Positions 1 through 6,929 are shown, counted from the stretch's first letter. The stretch: DNA of 11,579 nt from CAZKYP01 sp964556885 (GCA_964556885.1 CAZKYP010000105.1:1-11579), one strand, 5' to 3'. Translations and numbers: made by a program. The notes: generated by a model from the letters alone, not told the origin.

Positions 1-43
1 TGGAATTACTCCGATTAGCAACGATTTGAGCTTCTTTAGACAT
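1..43 (-). CDS. N-terminal fragment of a leftward gene, NRxN/STGP-type hypothetical protein (partial)
   Basis: Reading leftward from an ATG at 43-41, the first 14 codons give MSKEAQIVANRSNS before the window edge. A good Shine-Dalgarno (CGGAGGT, about 49-55) precedes it by about 5 bases, and a strong promoter lies further upstream (187-214). The start resembles a family of short planctomycetal and other environmental hypothetical proteins that open with an A-N-R-x-N-A sequence, usually continuing into STGPxT and GK. That continuation lies outside the window, so the family call is inference from about eight residues. Function is unknown. A chance ORF is unlikely given the paired RBS and promoter. 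Confidence 0.6.
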   Translation of the reverse strand, partial: MSKEAQIVANRSNS

Positions 44-60
44 GATAACCTCCGAATTTG

Positions 61-131
61 TTAGTGATTAGTGGTTGGTGGTTCGTGGTTCGAGCTAATC
101 GCGATTCACTATCCACGATTAACGATACACG
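61..131. repeat. Inverted array of degenerate 7-bp repeats
   Basis: Positions 61-95 read as five back-to-back heptamers: TTAGTGA, TTAGTGG, TTGGTGG, TTCGTGG, TTCGAGC. Positions 97-131 read as five more on the complementary pattern: AATCGCG, ATTCACT, ATCCACG, ATTAACG, ATACACG. The two halves are imperfect inverted copies of a roughly [AT]T[AC]GTGG unit, so the transcript could fold into a long imperfect hairpin. The array starts directly after the RBS region of the leftward gene and lies between its predicted promoter and its start codon. Heptamer arrays of this general kind (short tandemly repeated repetitive sequences) are known from cyanobacteria; a relation here is analogy only. Confidence 0.75.
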
Positions 132-481
132 AATTGTCCTATCCCTGCTGGGAATGTGCCGTTTAGCTGCTGCCAAACTAATACGTATATTAACATATTA
201 ACAAACAATGTCAACAATAATCGACCAAAAACGGTAAAATTCTTTTTTTAGTCGTTTTTTGTCATTTCGATTCGATCCCGTCGTGCCGCGGAGACACGAA
301 GGGGCGGTAGCTAAATCTATTGGATTCCCAACTTTTCATCCATAATTCTTCTTTTTTCGCTTTTTTGAAAAAAAATTGCATTCTTGCATCAACAATTGGC
401 CATTCATATACGCCTTAGATAATCAAAAGGAAGAATGTGTATGCTAATGGTCTTGTTGACCGGTGTTTTCGCCGAATATGC
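132..481. other. Intergenic region, AT-rich, no convincing long gene
   Basis: Apart from the leftward promoter and a possible 24-codon small ORF at 435-509, no coding region was found. It has runs of T and A around 242-256 and 348-377, including six T, one G, then A's that could pair, and a short TCGTG/CACGA inverted repeat around 280-300. None of these is a clear terminator. Confidence 0.5.
187..214 (-). promoter_or_regulatory. Sigma70-type promoter for the leftward gene at 1-43
   Basis: On the minus strand, a perfect -35 TTGACA (214-209) is followed after 16 bp by TAATAT (192-187). TG plus one base stands immediately upstream of the -10, making an extended -10 element. The start point would be near 180, giving a leader of about 137 nt that includes the heptamer array. 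Confidence 0.6.
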
Positions 482-509
482 TTGCTCAACAGGCAGACGG
501 CATCTATAA
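435..509 (+). CDS. Possible small ORF (24 codons) or leader peptide
   Basis: An ATG at 435, with further in-frame ATGs at 441 and 447, opens a 24-codon frame ending TAA at 507-509. AAAAGGAAG (425-433) gives well-spaced ribosome binding for the 441 start. The peptide begins MCMLMVLLTGVFAEYAC, a hydrophobic stretch like a signal peptide or small membrane peptide, and ends in a basic tail (GRRHL). Its stop overlaps the -10 box of the promoter predicted for the downstream lipoprotein, so the two readings are not independent. It could be a chance frame, a leader peptide, or the remnant of a secreted protein. Confidence 0.2.
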   Translation: MCMLMVLLTGVFAEYACSTGRRHL

Positions 510-510
510 T
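482..510 (+). promoter_or_regulatory. Sigma70-type promoter upstream of the 643 lipoprotein
   Basis: TTGCTC (482-487) and a perfect TATAAT (505-510) are separated by exactly 17 bp. The start would be near 517, giving a leader of about 126 nt. A second, weaker candidate lies closer to the gene: TTGGGA (584-589), 18 bp, TATAAA (608-613). Confidence 0.45.
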
Positions 511-642
511 TAAACATAGCGGATAGGGCAACTTTGAATCGGCAACGTCATAGTTTGTATTCTAATGCTTTATACCGGAAAGCTTGGGATGTTATACGAA
601 AACCATATATAAATTGTCAGGTCACTATAAAGGAGACGAGCA

Positions 643-1047
643 ATGAGAATCAGATTATTTGGTTGCATTGTTTGCATGACATTCCTGGTTAGTTGCACAC
701 AGCAAAGTGCCAGGCACGATTTGTATAAACCTGATATCGTTATCGATGCGACAGATGCTCAGGTTCTTCACGTTCTTACTCAGTTTTACCGTGAACAGGG
801 GTGGAAAATGACTCACGAAAATACTGACACAGGGAAAGTGAGCTATGGCGAGACGGCCACCAGCCACTATTTTCAAGGAACCACTTCAGATGGTGATTCT
901 GTCTTGGTGCTTGTGGCCAATCGAACTAATAGACCAGCGGAGATAAAGGTCAACATGCATCCTTCAAAGAAAGAACAACAACTTGCTGCAATTAAGCGTA
1001 TTCAAAGCTTACTTAAAGAAGATAAACGTCAATTGAACCCAACCTAA
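643..1047 (+). CDS. Small lipoprotein of unknown function
   Basis: This 134-residue protein is predicted to be exported and lipid-anchored. It has a short basic start (MRIR), a hydrophobic stretch, and a good lipobox, L15-V16-S17-C18, so Cys18 would be the lipidated residue after signal peptidase II cleavage. AGGAGA at 631-636, six bases before the ATG, supports the start. The mature part looks like one small alpha/beta domain: a helix-like DAQVLHVLTQFYREQGW stretch (about residues 38-54), strand-like segments (about 63-101), and a charged C-terminal helix (about 107-128). The pattern of a helix leading to Gly-Trp, then a D-x-G-K-V strand, is loosely like domains of outer-membrane assembly lipoproteins such as BamC; this is only a shape comparison. 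No enzyme motif is visible. Neighbouring genes face the other way, so it is probably monocistronic. Confidence 0.8.
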   Translation: MRIRLFGCIVCMTFLVSCTQQSARHDLYKPDIVIDATDAQVLHVLTQFYREQGWKMTHENTDTGKVSYGETATSHYFQGTTSDGDSVLVLVANRTNRPAEIKVNMHPSKKEQQLAAIKRIQSLLKEDKRQLNPT

Positions 1048-1112
1048 CAAAGGGCTCGACGTGAACCTTTCAAAAACAACGCTTCTTAAAAGGGAATTAA
1101 AGGGGGGAATTC

Positions 1113-1132
1113 AAGGTGTCCGGTACTTTTTT
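1113..1132. repeat. Fragment resembling a REP/RAYT-type dispersed repeat
   Basis: AAGGTGTCCGGTACTTTTTT, preceded by an AATTAAAGGGG-like sequence (about 1095-1106), resembles GGTGTCCGGTAC motifs that I recall from intergenic repeats next to REP-associated tyrosine transposases in many bacteria. No transposase is present here, and this is a single degenerate copy. The match is from memory. Confidence 0.35.
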
Positions 1133-1175
1133 CTGTGGGCATAGGAAAAGGAAACATTCATTTTATTTTGCGGCC

Positions 1176-1213
1176 AGATGCTTCGACTCAACTACGCTCC
1201 GCTCAGCATGACA
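1176..1213. repeat. Dispersed hairpin repeat (TCATGCTGAGCG...CGAAGCATC type)
   Basis: On the minus strand this reads GTCATGCTGAGCGG, then GAGCGTAGTTGAGTC, then GAAGCATCTGG. It closely resembles a short intergenic repeat found in many environmental bacterial genomes. ATGCT and AGCAT at its two ends can pair. It lies about 35 bases past the stop codon of the GH30 gene and might act as its 3' stem-loop. Confidence 0.5.
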
Positions 1214-1248
1214 TCATTGGTTTGTGAAATCCATATCTAATTGTTCAA

Positions 1249-3066
1249 TTACTCATTCGTACCCGTCAGGGTGATGGTGGTGATTGATTGGGCCGGGAAG
1301 GTCAGGGATTGTGACGGGTCGAATGTGCCGATGTAGGCTGAATGCTGCGTTTCGCTGGTTCGGTATACTGCCGAGCCGGCCGGTGAAAAATCTTCCAATG
1401 ACAGTGACATATCGATATCGATGTCCGAGGTGTTGATGGTAATAACTGACAGCGAGGTAAAATTGGGATTTACAAAGGCGGATATTCTCAGGCCGCTCGA
1501 ATCGGTCGAGGCCTCGACGCGATACCAGCCGGGGTCGGTGAATGCGGCGTACTGCCTGAAGGCGTAATAGGTCGGGTTGATTGTATAGCCGGGGTCGGCC
1601 TGCCAGGGATTATCGAGACTTACAAGCCCCTTCGGCTGCTGCCAGAACAGCTCCCAGTAAAGATACGCCGATACCGACTCGACCGTCAGAGAGTTGTGCA
1701 TCAGAATCGCCAGGTTCATAGCATCGGAAAAGGTAAGCGGCTCCGACTGGCCTTTTGCGAATTCGGTCTGGAATATCGGCTTGTCGCCGTATCGGGCCGC
1801 AAAGTTTTCCATCAAGGGTATGTAGCCGTCCGGCTCATCGTGACTGCCGCCGGCATAAAGATGGTGGGCATAACCATAGAGATGATTAGGGTCGATAATC
1901 GCGTCGATATAACTGTTGGAGACGCCGCAGCCGCAGGCTTCCGGGGCGATAAGATTCGGCATTTCGGTCATTCGGGAACTTAGCTCCTGGTAAACCGCTT
2001 CGAAGGCCAGATTGTATCCCGCCCACTGCGACGTCTCGGTCGGTGTAAATTTGCAGCTATCCCATGAGGCCAGATAATCCGGCTCATTTTGAATATTCAC
2101 ATAGTTGACATCGATTCCATAGTCATCAAAGCCGAACACACTATCCGCCCACCACTGTGCGAAACTATCGTACATATAATTGCCAGACGAATCTTTTTTA
2201 AGAGTCCCGCCTACTGTGCTTGAGTCGCTTTTAAGGTACGCAGGCGGCGACCATGACGAAACCATTACCTTTACAGGATGGCCTAACGATTCCTCTGCGG
2301 CCTGGACAATTTTTGCCGATTCGCGTATGTAGCTGTCCGAAATTCCGTAAGTGTTCCGTAATCTGTAAATATCCAGGCCCAATCGCCCAAAGAGCACGTC
2401 GTAAATTTCGTTTCTTTTCGGGTGAGCCGTCAGCCAACCCTCATACCAGGCCCCGGAAGCCCCGAAACCTTCAAGCTCCTGATAAACAATATTCACATCC
2501 ACCAGTCCGGTTGCGACAGCAGCAGGCGGCTCGACAGTTAAGTCCAACACCTCCGCATCATCAAGATAGAAATTCACTCCCGCCGCCGGTCCTTCTAAAT
2601 ATACATCCAATGCACTGAGGTCACCGGTGACATCAAGAGTAAAATCACCGGACAAAGGAACCCACCTGTCGTCGTATCCAGTCGACCAGTTAATAGAATG
2701 GTATTGCGAGCCGCTCGAATCGGTTTGCTTGACAGTCAATCCGATTCTGTCAGTATCGGTGTTCTGCAAACGGACCCAGCCGGAAATCCTGTACTGCCGG
2801 CCGTCCACCATTACACCCGTCACGGACTGTACGGGCCCATGCCAGCTTTGAGTTCTGCCTGATACCAGCAAACTATAATTACCTGTGTGCACCTGTGCCG
2901 TGGAAGCGGCAAGACGACAGCCCCAGTTAGTCCAGCCGGACGTATTTCCAAGCTCGAAGCCCGGATTATTCAAGAGATTTTCCGCGGTGCGGCCCGATGC
3001 AGTCATTAAGGATATGATTACGAGGGACAGAAATAACAACCGGTTGATGGTTTTGGTTTTTCTCAT
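1249..3066 (-). CDS. Secreted CBM22-GH30 glycoside hydrolase, probable xylanase
   Basis: Predicted extracellular glycosidase of 605 residues, counted from the ATG at 3066. A signal peptide (about 1-28) is followed by a beta-sandwich carbohydrate-binding module (about 29-177) that opens LLNNPGFELGNTSGW and carries GRTQSWHGP (70-78), which I read as CBM22, a xylan binder. The TIM-barrel GH30 domain (about 192-507) holds the acid/base Glu328 in IQNEPD and the nucleophile Glu435 in FQTEFA. A C-terminal beta side domain (about 512-602) is usual for GH30. Known family members are retaining beta-glycosidases; with CBM22 the likely target is glucuronoxylan or related xylan. The arginines I expect in the beta8 loop of uronate-specific GH30_8 enzymes are absent from AYLYWELFWQQPKGL (467-481). 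Start is uncertain: GGTGGAG directly abuts this ATG, and an in-frame TTG at 3075 is possible. It lies about 50 bp downstream of the HNH gene and may share its transcript. Confidence 0.9.
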   Translation of the reverse strand: MRKTKTINRLLFLSLVIISLMTASGRTAENLLNNPGFELGNTSGWTNWGCRLAASTAQVHTGNYSLLVSGRTQSWHGPVQSVTGVMVDGRQYRISGWVRLQNTDTDRIGLTVKQTDSSGSQYHSINWSTGYDDRWVPLSGDFTLDVTGDLSALDVYLEGPAAGVNFYLDDAEVLDLTVEPPAAVATGLVDVNIVYQELEGFGASGAWYEGWLTAHPKRNEIYDVLFGRLGLDIYRLRNTYGISDSYIRESAKIVQAAEESLGHPVKVMVSSWSPPAYLKSDSSTVGGTLKKDSSGNYMYDSFAQWWADSVFGFDDYGIDVNYVNIQNEPDYLASWDSCKFTPTETSQWAGYNLAFEAVYQELSSRMTEMPNLIAPEACGCGVSNSYIDAIIDPNHLYGYAHHLYAGGSHDEPDGYIPLMENFAARYGDKPIFQTEFAKGQSEPLTFSDAMNLAILMHNSLTVESVSAYLYWELFWQQPKGLVSLDNPWQADPGYTINPTYYAFRQYAAFTDPGWYRVEASTDSSGLRISAFVNPNFTSLSVITINTSDIDIDMSLSLEDFSPAGSAVYRTSETQHSAYIGTFDPSQSLTFPAQSITTITLTGTNE

Positions 3067-3116
3067 CTCCACCAAATCTTCTGTAATTTCGTTCGGACAA
3101 TTAAGAAGCTTATATT

Positions 3117-3752
3117 TTATTTCAGCTCGACGGACCAGTAGGCGTGGTCGAGGAACTGCTTCCAGCTTTGGTAGCGGTTGTGACCCAGGTGGACGTGGAC
3201 GAGCGGATTATGCTTCGGTTTAACCGGCTCTTTAATAAGCTGCATACCGGCGCGGCTGGGGATTCTGCCGCCCTTCCTGATGTTGCAGGCGGTACATGCG
3301 CAAACAATATTTTCCCACGTCGCTTTGCCGCCCATGGTTCGCGGGATAATGTGGTCGAGCGAAAGCTCGCTGGTCGGAAAACGTCTGCCGCAATACTGGC
3401 ACCTGTTCTTGTCGCGTGCGAAGATATTTCGGCGATTGAACTTCACTTCGTTTCGCGGCAGGCGGTCGTAGAACAGCAACCGAATAATTCGCGGCACGGC
3501 GACATAAAAATTCACCGTCGAAATCCAGTCGTGCCCGTCCGGCTCGAAACTGCGTCTGAACTGGCTCACCTCGCACCAGCTCTCGAAATCGTAGTTGGAA
3601 TACTGGCCCTGGTCGAGCGAAATCACCTCGGCCAGGTCCCGAAACAACAACGAAAACGCCCTCCTGGCTCCAATGATACGGATGGCCATATAATGTTTAT
3701 TCAGGACAAGGACATTGCAGTCCAGAGCAGATTGGCAATCACCGGAAAACAT
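3117..3752 (-). CDS. HNH endonuclease family protein (planctomycete type)
   Basis: This 211-residue cytoplasmic protein has an N-terminal domain (about 11-100, with NVLVLNKHYMAIRII and RRAFSLLFRDLAEVI) followed by a zinc-stabilised HNH domain. Visible HNH features are CQYC (118-121), LDHIIP with Asp133-His134, Asn148 in WENIV, and a second zinc pair C153/C156 followed by Asn157, so the third position is N rather than H. The tail KPKHNPL to AYWSVELK is also typical. I recognise this whole architecture as common in Planctomycetota, usually as a stand-alone gene annotated HNH endonuclease; its biological role is not established. With no methylase or partner nearby, a restriction role is not supported. 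The start is the ATG at 3752, with GAGG only two bases upstream, so ribosome binding looks weak. Confidence 0.88.
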   Translation of the reverse strand: MFSGDCQSALDCNVLVLNKHYMAIRIIGARRAFSLLFRDLAEVISLDQGQYSNYDFESWCEVSQFRRSFEPDGHDWISTVNFYVAVPRIIRLLFYDRLPRNEVKFNRRNIFARDKNRCQYCGRRFPTSELSLDHIIPRTMGGKATWENIVCACTACNIRKGGRIPSRAGMQLIKEPVKPKHNPLVHVHLGHNRYQSWKQFLDHAYWSVELK

Positions 3753-3922
3753 AACCTCAAAATCGTTTCGCTAAATTATCATTCAGTTTTATATACCACA
3801 ACTATAAGATTGTATATTCCCTATTTGTTGAAGCCTTACATCAGCCAACATATAACTAACTACTATTAAGTCCCCCCTTTCAGGATCTAATCAGGTTACA
3901 AGAGAATGAAAAGACAACTTTA

Positions 3923-3943
3923 GTCTGATTTCTCCCCTCAGAC
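3923..3943 (-). terminator. Stem-loop past the cold-shock gene, possible terminator
   Basis: GTCTGA and TCAGAC form a perfect 6-bp stem around a 9-nt loop, 19 bases past the stop of the leftward cold-shock gene. The following sequence is only moderately T-rich (TCTTTTC about 10 bases on), so intrinsic termination is plausible but weak. Confidence 0.35.
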
Positions 3944-3961
3944 CGTTAATTGAAAAGTATC

Positions 3962-4189
3962 TTACGACTCTTCTTCGCTTCCTGAAGCTGATCTGGACAA
4001 CACATTTTCCGCCCTCAGCCCCTTGTCACCCTGAACGATGTCGAAAGTGACGGGGTCACCTTCGCTAAGCGTTTTATATCCATCACCTGAAATACTGGAA
4101 TAGTGGACGAAAATATCACGACCATCATCGGTAGCAATAAATCCATAACCCTTCTTCGGATTGAACCACTTGACTTTTCCGTCAGACAT
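3962..4189 (-). CDS. Cold-shock domain protein (CspA family)
   Basis: A 75-residue single cold-shock domain, a nucleic-acid chaperone that binds single-stranded RNA and DNA and loosens mRNA structure. The protein opens MSDGKVKWFNPKKGYGFI; RNP1 is KGYGFI (13-18) and RNP2 DIFVHYS (25-31), both with the expected aromatic residues. An acidic and serine-rich tail (SRSASGSEEES) extends the usual ~67 residues. The ATG at 4189 is preferred over an in-frame ATG at 4216: it has AAAGGAG six bases upstream, and the family begins at this point. The gene follows the HU gene on the same strand with a 125-bp gap. That leader contains four CGGTT sites (minus strand) and could be regulatory. Whether it is cold-induced cannot be read from the sequence. 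Confidence 0.93.
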   Translation of the reverse strand: MSDGKVKWFNPKKGYGFIATDDGRDIFVHYSSISGDGYKTLSEGDPVTFDIVQGDKGLRAENVLSRSASGSEEES

Positions 4190-4314
4190 AAGCCGCTCCT
4201 TTAAGAACATAAACAAATACAGACTAACCGCCTATCTCTTCAACCGATCGAAACCGGCGTTTAGCAACCGGGACTTGTCGCATTTTGTTATGAATGGCGG
4301 TTTATACACTATGA

Positions 4315-4626
4315 TTACTTCGCTTCGGCCGATTCCAAGGGACGAGCACAAAGATGCTCTTTCATCAGACGGCCCATCTTGAACTTAACCGTTCTCTTAG
4401 TCGGAACTTCAACTCGTTCAAGCGTCTTCGGATTCTGTGCGACTCTTGCGGCCCTTGTCCTTGTTTCAAAAACACCAAAATCACGGAACTCCAAACGGTT
4501 ATTGTCACACAACTCCTTTACTATTTCATCAAGGAATGCCTGCACTATACATTTGACCGTTACTCTTTTCGCTTGAGTTTGCTCCGCTATTCTATCGATC
4601 AGTTCTTTCTTTGTAATTGTTGCCAT
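4315..4626 (-). CDS. HU/IHF-family DNA-binding protein
   Basis: A 103-residue nucleoid-associated protein that binds and bends DNA as a dimer. The N-terminal helical pair starts MATITKKELIDRIAEQT; the beta-arm region runs about 46-82, with FRDFGVFETRTRAARVAQNP (47-66) matching the family signature and Pro66 in the position of the intercalating proline. The C-terminal helix FKMGRLMKE is also typical. It is about ten residues longer than E. coli HU because of a short charged tail (RPLESAEAK). The start is supported by GAGGT about six bases upstream. I cannot separate HU from IHF subunits or planctomycete paralogues by eye. A weak promoter candidate on the minus strand is TTGATT (4710-4705), 19 bp, TAATAT (4685-4680). 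Confidence 0.93.
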   Translation of the reverse strand: MATITKKELIDRIAEQTQAKRVTVKCIVQAFLDEIVKELCDNNRLEFRDFGVFETRTRAARVAQNPKTLERVEVPTKRTVKFKMGRLMKEHLCARPLESAEAK

Positions 4627-5131
4627 AAATTACCTCATTTCAGGAAAGAGCAAATAGGAAACTGGTTTCTGTTTTTCACATATTAAAAAAGCCGCTGCAT
4701 AACAAATCAATTCTAATTGGTTATCCAACAGCTCATCACTCACCTCTGCAAATCAAACAGCCACACGTTAATACTCCGGCTACACACTCTGCAGAACTAA
4801 AATTTGCTTTGTCTGCGATAAACTCAACAGACAAGGTTGAAGCTCTGAAACATCACAAATCACTATACAACAAAGACTTCGATACGGCAAGTATTTTTTT
4901 ACACAAAATTTTACAGATTCTGTTAAAAACTCCACACAAGCTGTTTTTCAAATAAAATTAGCAGTCATAAGAAACAATAATATTAGAATAAATATACGCC
5001 CGAACAGTGAAATCATACCACAACTGTTGAAATATTAACAACACCGATGAAAATCCTGTCCGGCAGTATGTAATATAAACTCTTATTTTACAATTAGTTA
5101 TATAAAATTTCCTATGATAAAAAATAGCATG
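4627..5131. other. AT-rich divergent intergenic region
   Basis: This stretch separates the leftward HU gene from the rightward signal peptidase gene. It is strongly AT-rich, with no convincing coding frame. The only structures seen are a 7-bp inverted repeat, TTGTCTG (4809-4815) and CAGACAA (4828-4834), and short GTTG/CAAC pairs around 5024-5042. It probably holds the HU promoter at its left end. Confidence 0.6.
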
Positions 5132-5160
5132 TTGACCCATGGGGGGTTTATCGCGATAAT
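5132..5160 (+). promoter_or_regulatory. Promoter of signal peptidase I gene with overlapping palindrome
   Basis: TTGACC (5132-5137) and GATAAT (5155-5160) are exactly 17 bp apart, a near-consensus sigma70 promoter. A perfect 12-bp palindrome, TTATCGCGATAA (5148-5159), covers the end of the spacer and nearly all of the -10 box, where a bound repressor would block RNA polymerase. The leader to the ATG at 5304 would be about 137 nt. Confidence 0.65.
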
Positions 5161-5233
5161 CATCATTTCGATATTTACAGTGATTATTTAACTTAATATT
5201 TCGATTTATTATTTCTGCGGCATACGTAAATAT

Positions 5234-5281
5234 CCGTCGTGGCACGGCGTTTGTTCTCAAACAACAAGCCTATGATGTTGT
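5234..5281 (+). promoter_or_regulatory. Possible structured leader of signal peptidase mRNA
   Basis: Three short inverted repeats lie just upstream of the RBS: CCGT/ACGG (5234-5247), GTTTG/CAAAC with a TTCT loop (5249-5262), and ACAACA/TGTTGT (5261-5266 with 5276-5281). The second and third share bases 5261-5262, so they could be alternatives. The RBS AGGAGG follows at 5289-5294. No known riboswitch was recognised. Confidence 0.25.
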
Positions 5282-5303
5282 ATCCCGCAGGAGGCGTTGT
5301 GCT

Positions 5304-6860
5304 ATGCCCTCAGGTAAAATTGAAAAAGGTGGTTCCGGCAAACCGGGTCGAAAAAGCAAGGACAGGGCAACCGAAATTTCCAACACCTTCGAATGGCTGA
5401 TAACCGCTTTTATATTAGCCTTCGTCTTCCGTGCGTTTGTCATGGAGGCATTCCGAATACCCACCGGCAGCATGGCCGATACGCTCAGAGGTGCTCATTT
5501 TCGTCTTTGCTGCCATCAGTGCGGATACAAATACGAGCATGGCTTTGTGCCCGGCAATTACAACCTGCCGGAAGACAGAATTCCTCCAGGCGACGTCCCT
5601 CTTCCTCCGACCCGTTGTCCAAGCTGCGGCTATTTTCAAAACGGCCAAAACAAAACAATTGTGGCGAATGGTGACCGGATATTGGTCTTAAAATGCATCT
5701 ATCAGTTCTTCGAACCAAAAAGATGGGATGTAATAGTATTCAAGAATCCGACCGATCCGGCAATAAATTATATCAAACGTTTGATCGGTCTTCCCGGTGA
5801 AAAAATACAGATAATAGACGGTGATATCTATATAAACGGACAGATAAGCCGCAAACCAGCCAAAGTGCAGCAGGAATTATGGATGCCTGTTTATGATAAC
5901 GATTTCCAACCGGTCAGACCCACCGTTCCAGCCTTTAATTTCAACCACCAGCGATGGGAGCAGCCATTCAGGGCGGAAGAACGTTATTCAAAATGGATAA
6001 TCGATCCATCTGCCCCAACATTGTTTCATCTGGACTGCCCCACTGATGAAATCAGCACTATGTCTTACAACAGCTCAATAGGCAACGACTTCAGGGCGAC
6101 GTATGCCTACGATGAGGTTAGAAGATACAGAGAACAGCCTTATTGCAGTGATCTTATGGTGCGCTTTTATGTACGTTCCGAACTCAATGACGGTCGAATC
6201 GGCATAGGTCTGAGTAAATATGAAACCCAATACGAAGCATGGTTTAATCTGACCGGCGAAATGGTCATTGAAAAAAAAGATAAGGACGGAAGCGATGTCG
6301 AACTGACCAGAAAATCAATCAAACCATGCCAAACAGGTGAACCAGTCCTTATTCAATTCGCAAATGTCGATCACCAGCTCATCTTCCAGTCCGGCAACGA
6401 AACGTTAACATATGACCTGGGCCGCGATCCGGAAAGCGCGGGCCGGATAAGAGATGATGTTCAGCCGGAAGTAAAAATCTTCGGGGCCGGAAAAATGTCG
6501 CTCTTTCACGTGGCCATCTTCAGAGATCTGCATTATACAGAAGCTTTACCCGTCAACGGTATGAAACAAGGCCGGGCCTCAAGGGACAACCCGCTTGAGC
6601 TTGAAGAAGACCAGTTCTTTGTGCTGGGCGACAACAGCCCCAACAGCGAAGATGGAAGGTGGTGGGACAGGCAGGGATTGGCGAACAAGGGCCTGCCGCT
6701 ATACAGAATCGGCATAGTTCCCCGGGACTACCTTGTGGGCAAGGCGCTTTTTGTCTACTGGCCGAGCGGATTCAGACCTTTCGCTAATTTCCCATTCGGG
6801 ATAATCCCAAACATCGGACAGATGCGATTCATCTACGGCGGCTCGAATAAAAGTAACTAA
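5304..6860 (+). CDS. lepB: Signal peptidase I with two large insertions (planctomycete type)
   Basis: Membrane serine protease (family S26) that removes signal peptides from exported proteins. The 518-residue protein has a basic N-terminus, one membrane segment (about 29-46), box B with the nucleophile Ser56 in RIPTGSM, box C in NGDRILVLK (122-130), box D KRLIGLPGE with general base Lys158, and box E LGDNSPNSEDGRWW (441-454). Ordinary enzymes are much shorter. One insert between boxes B and C holds a zinc-ribbon-like set of cysteines (C69, C70, C73, C105, C108). A second, about 245 residues between boxes D and E, contains a beta-rich part (about 283-410) resembling a concanavalin/LamG jelly roll and ends in FRDLHYTE. 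I know both inserts from planctomycetal signal peptidases. AGGAGG nine bases upstream supports the start. The rhamnosidase gene follows after 69 bp with no terminator seen. Confidence 0.93.
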   Translation: MPSGKIEKGGSGKPGRKSKDRATEISNTFEWLITAFILAFVFRAFVMEAFRIPTGSMADTLRGAHFRLCCHQCGYKYEHGFVPGNYNLPEDRIPPGDVPLPPTRCPSCGYFQNGQNKTIVANGDRILVLKCIYQFFEPKRWDVIVFKNPTDPAINYIKRLIGLPGEKIQIIDGDIYINGQISRKPAKVQQELWMPVYDNDFQPVRPTVPAFNFNHQRWEQPFRAEERYSKWIIDPSAPTLFHLDCPTDEISTMSYNSSIGNDFRATYAYDEVRRYREQPYCSDLMVRFYVRSELNDGRIGIGLSKYETQYEAWFNLTGEMVIEKKDKDGSDVELTRKSIKPCQTGEPVLIQFANVDHQLIFQSGNETLTYDLGRDPESAGRIRDDVQPEVKIFGAGKMSLFHVAIFRDLHYTEALPVNGMKQGRASRDNPLELEEDQFFVLGDNSPNSEDGRWWDRQGLANKGLPLYRIGIVPRDYLVGKALFVYWPSGFRPFANFPFGIIPNIGQMRFIYGGSNKSN

Positions 6861-6929
6861 CACAGACAGTTTGTTGTCGCTACAGATTGCAATATCAATC
6901 CGGAAAAAGAGGTTAGGAAAGGAAAAAGC

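Noticed and set aside
61..131. Heptamer array considered as a CRISPR array
   Set aside because: Units are 7 bp with no spacers and no cas genes are nearby.
3117..3752. HNH protein considered as part of a restriction, homing or defence system
   Set aside because: No methyltransferase, specificity subunit, intron or toxin partner is present. The same protein form is common in planctomycetes as a lone gene.
3144..3869. Long plus-strand open frame of 241 codons opposite the HNH gene
   Set aside because: It is antisense to a well-recognised family protein with zinc and catalytic residues, has no RBS-supported start, and its product looks like nothing known.
4958..5260. Minus-strand frame of 100 codons in the divergent intergenic region
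   Set aside because: It runs across the near-consensus promoter of signal peptidase I, is made of AT-rich codons (Ile, Tyr, Asn, Arg), and shows no domain or convincing RBS.
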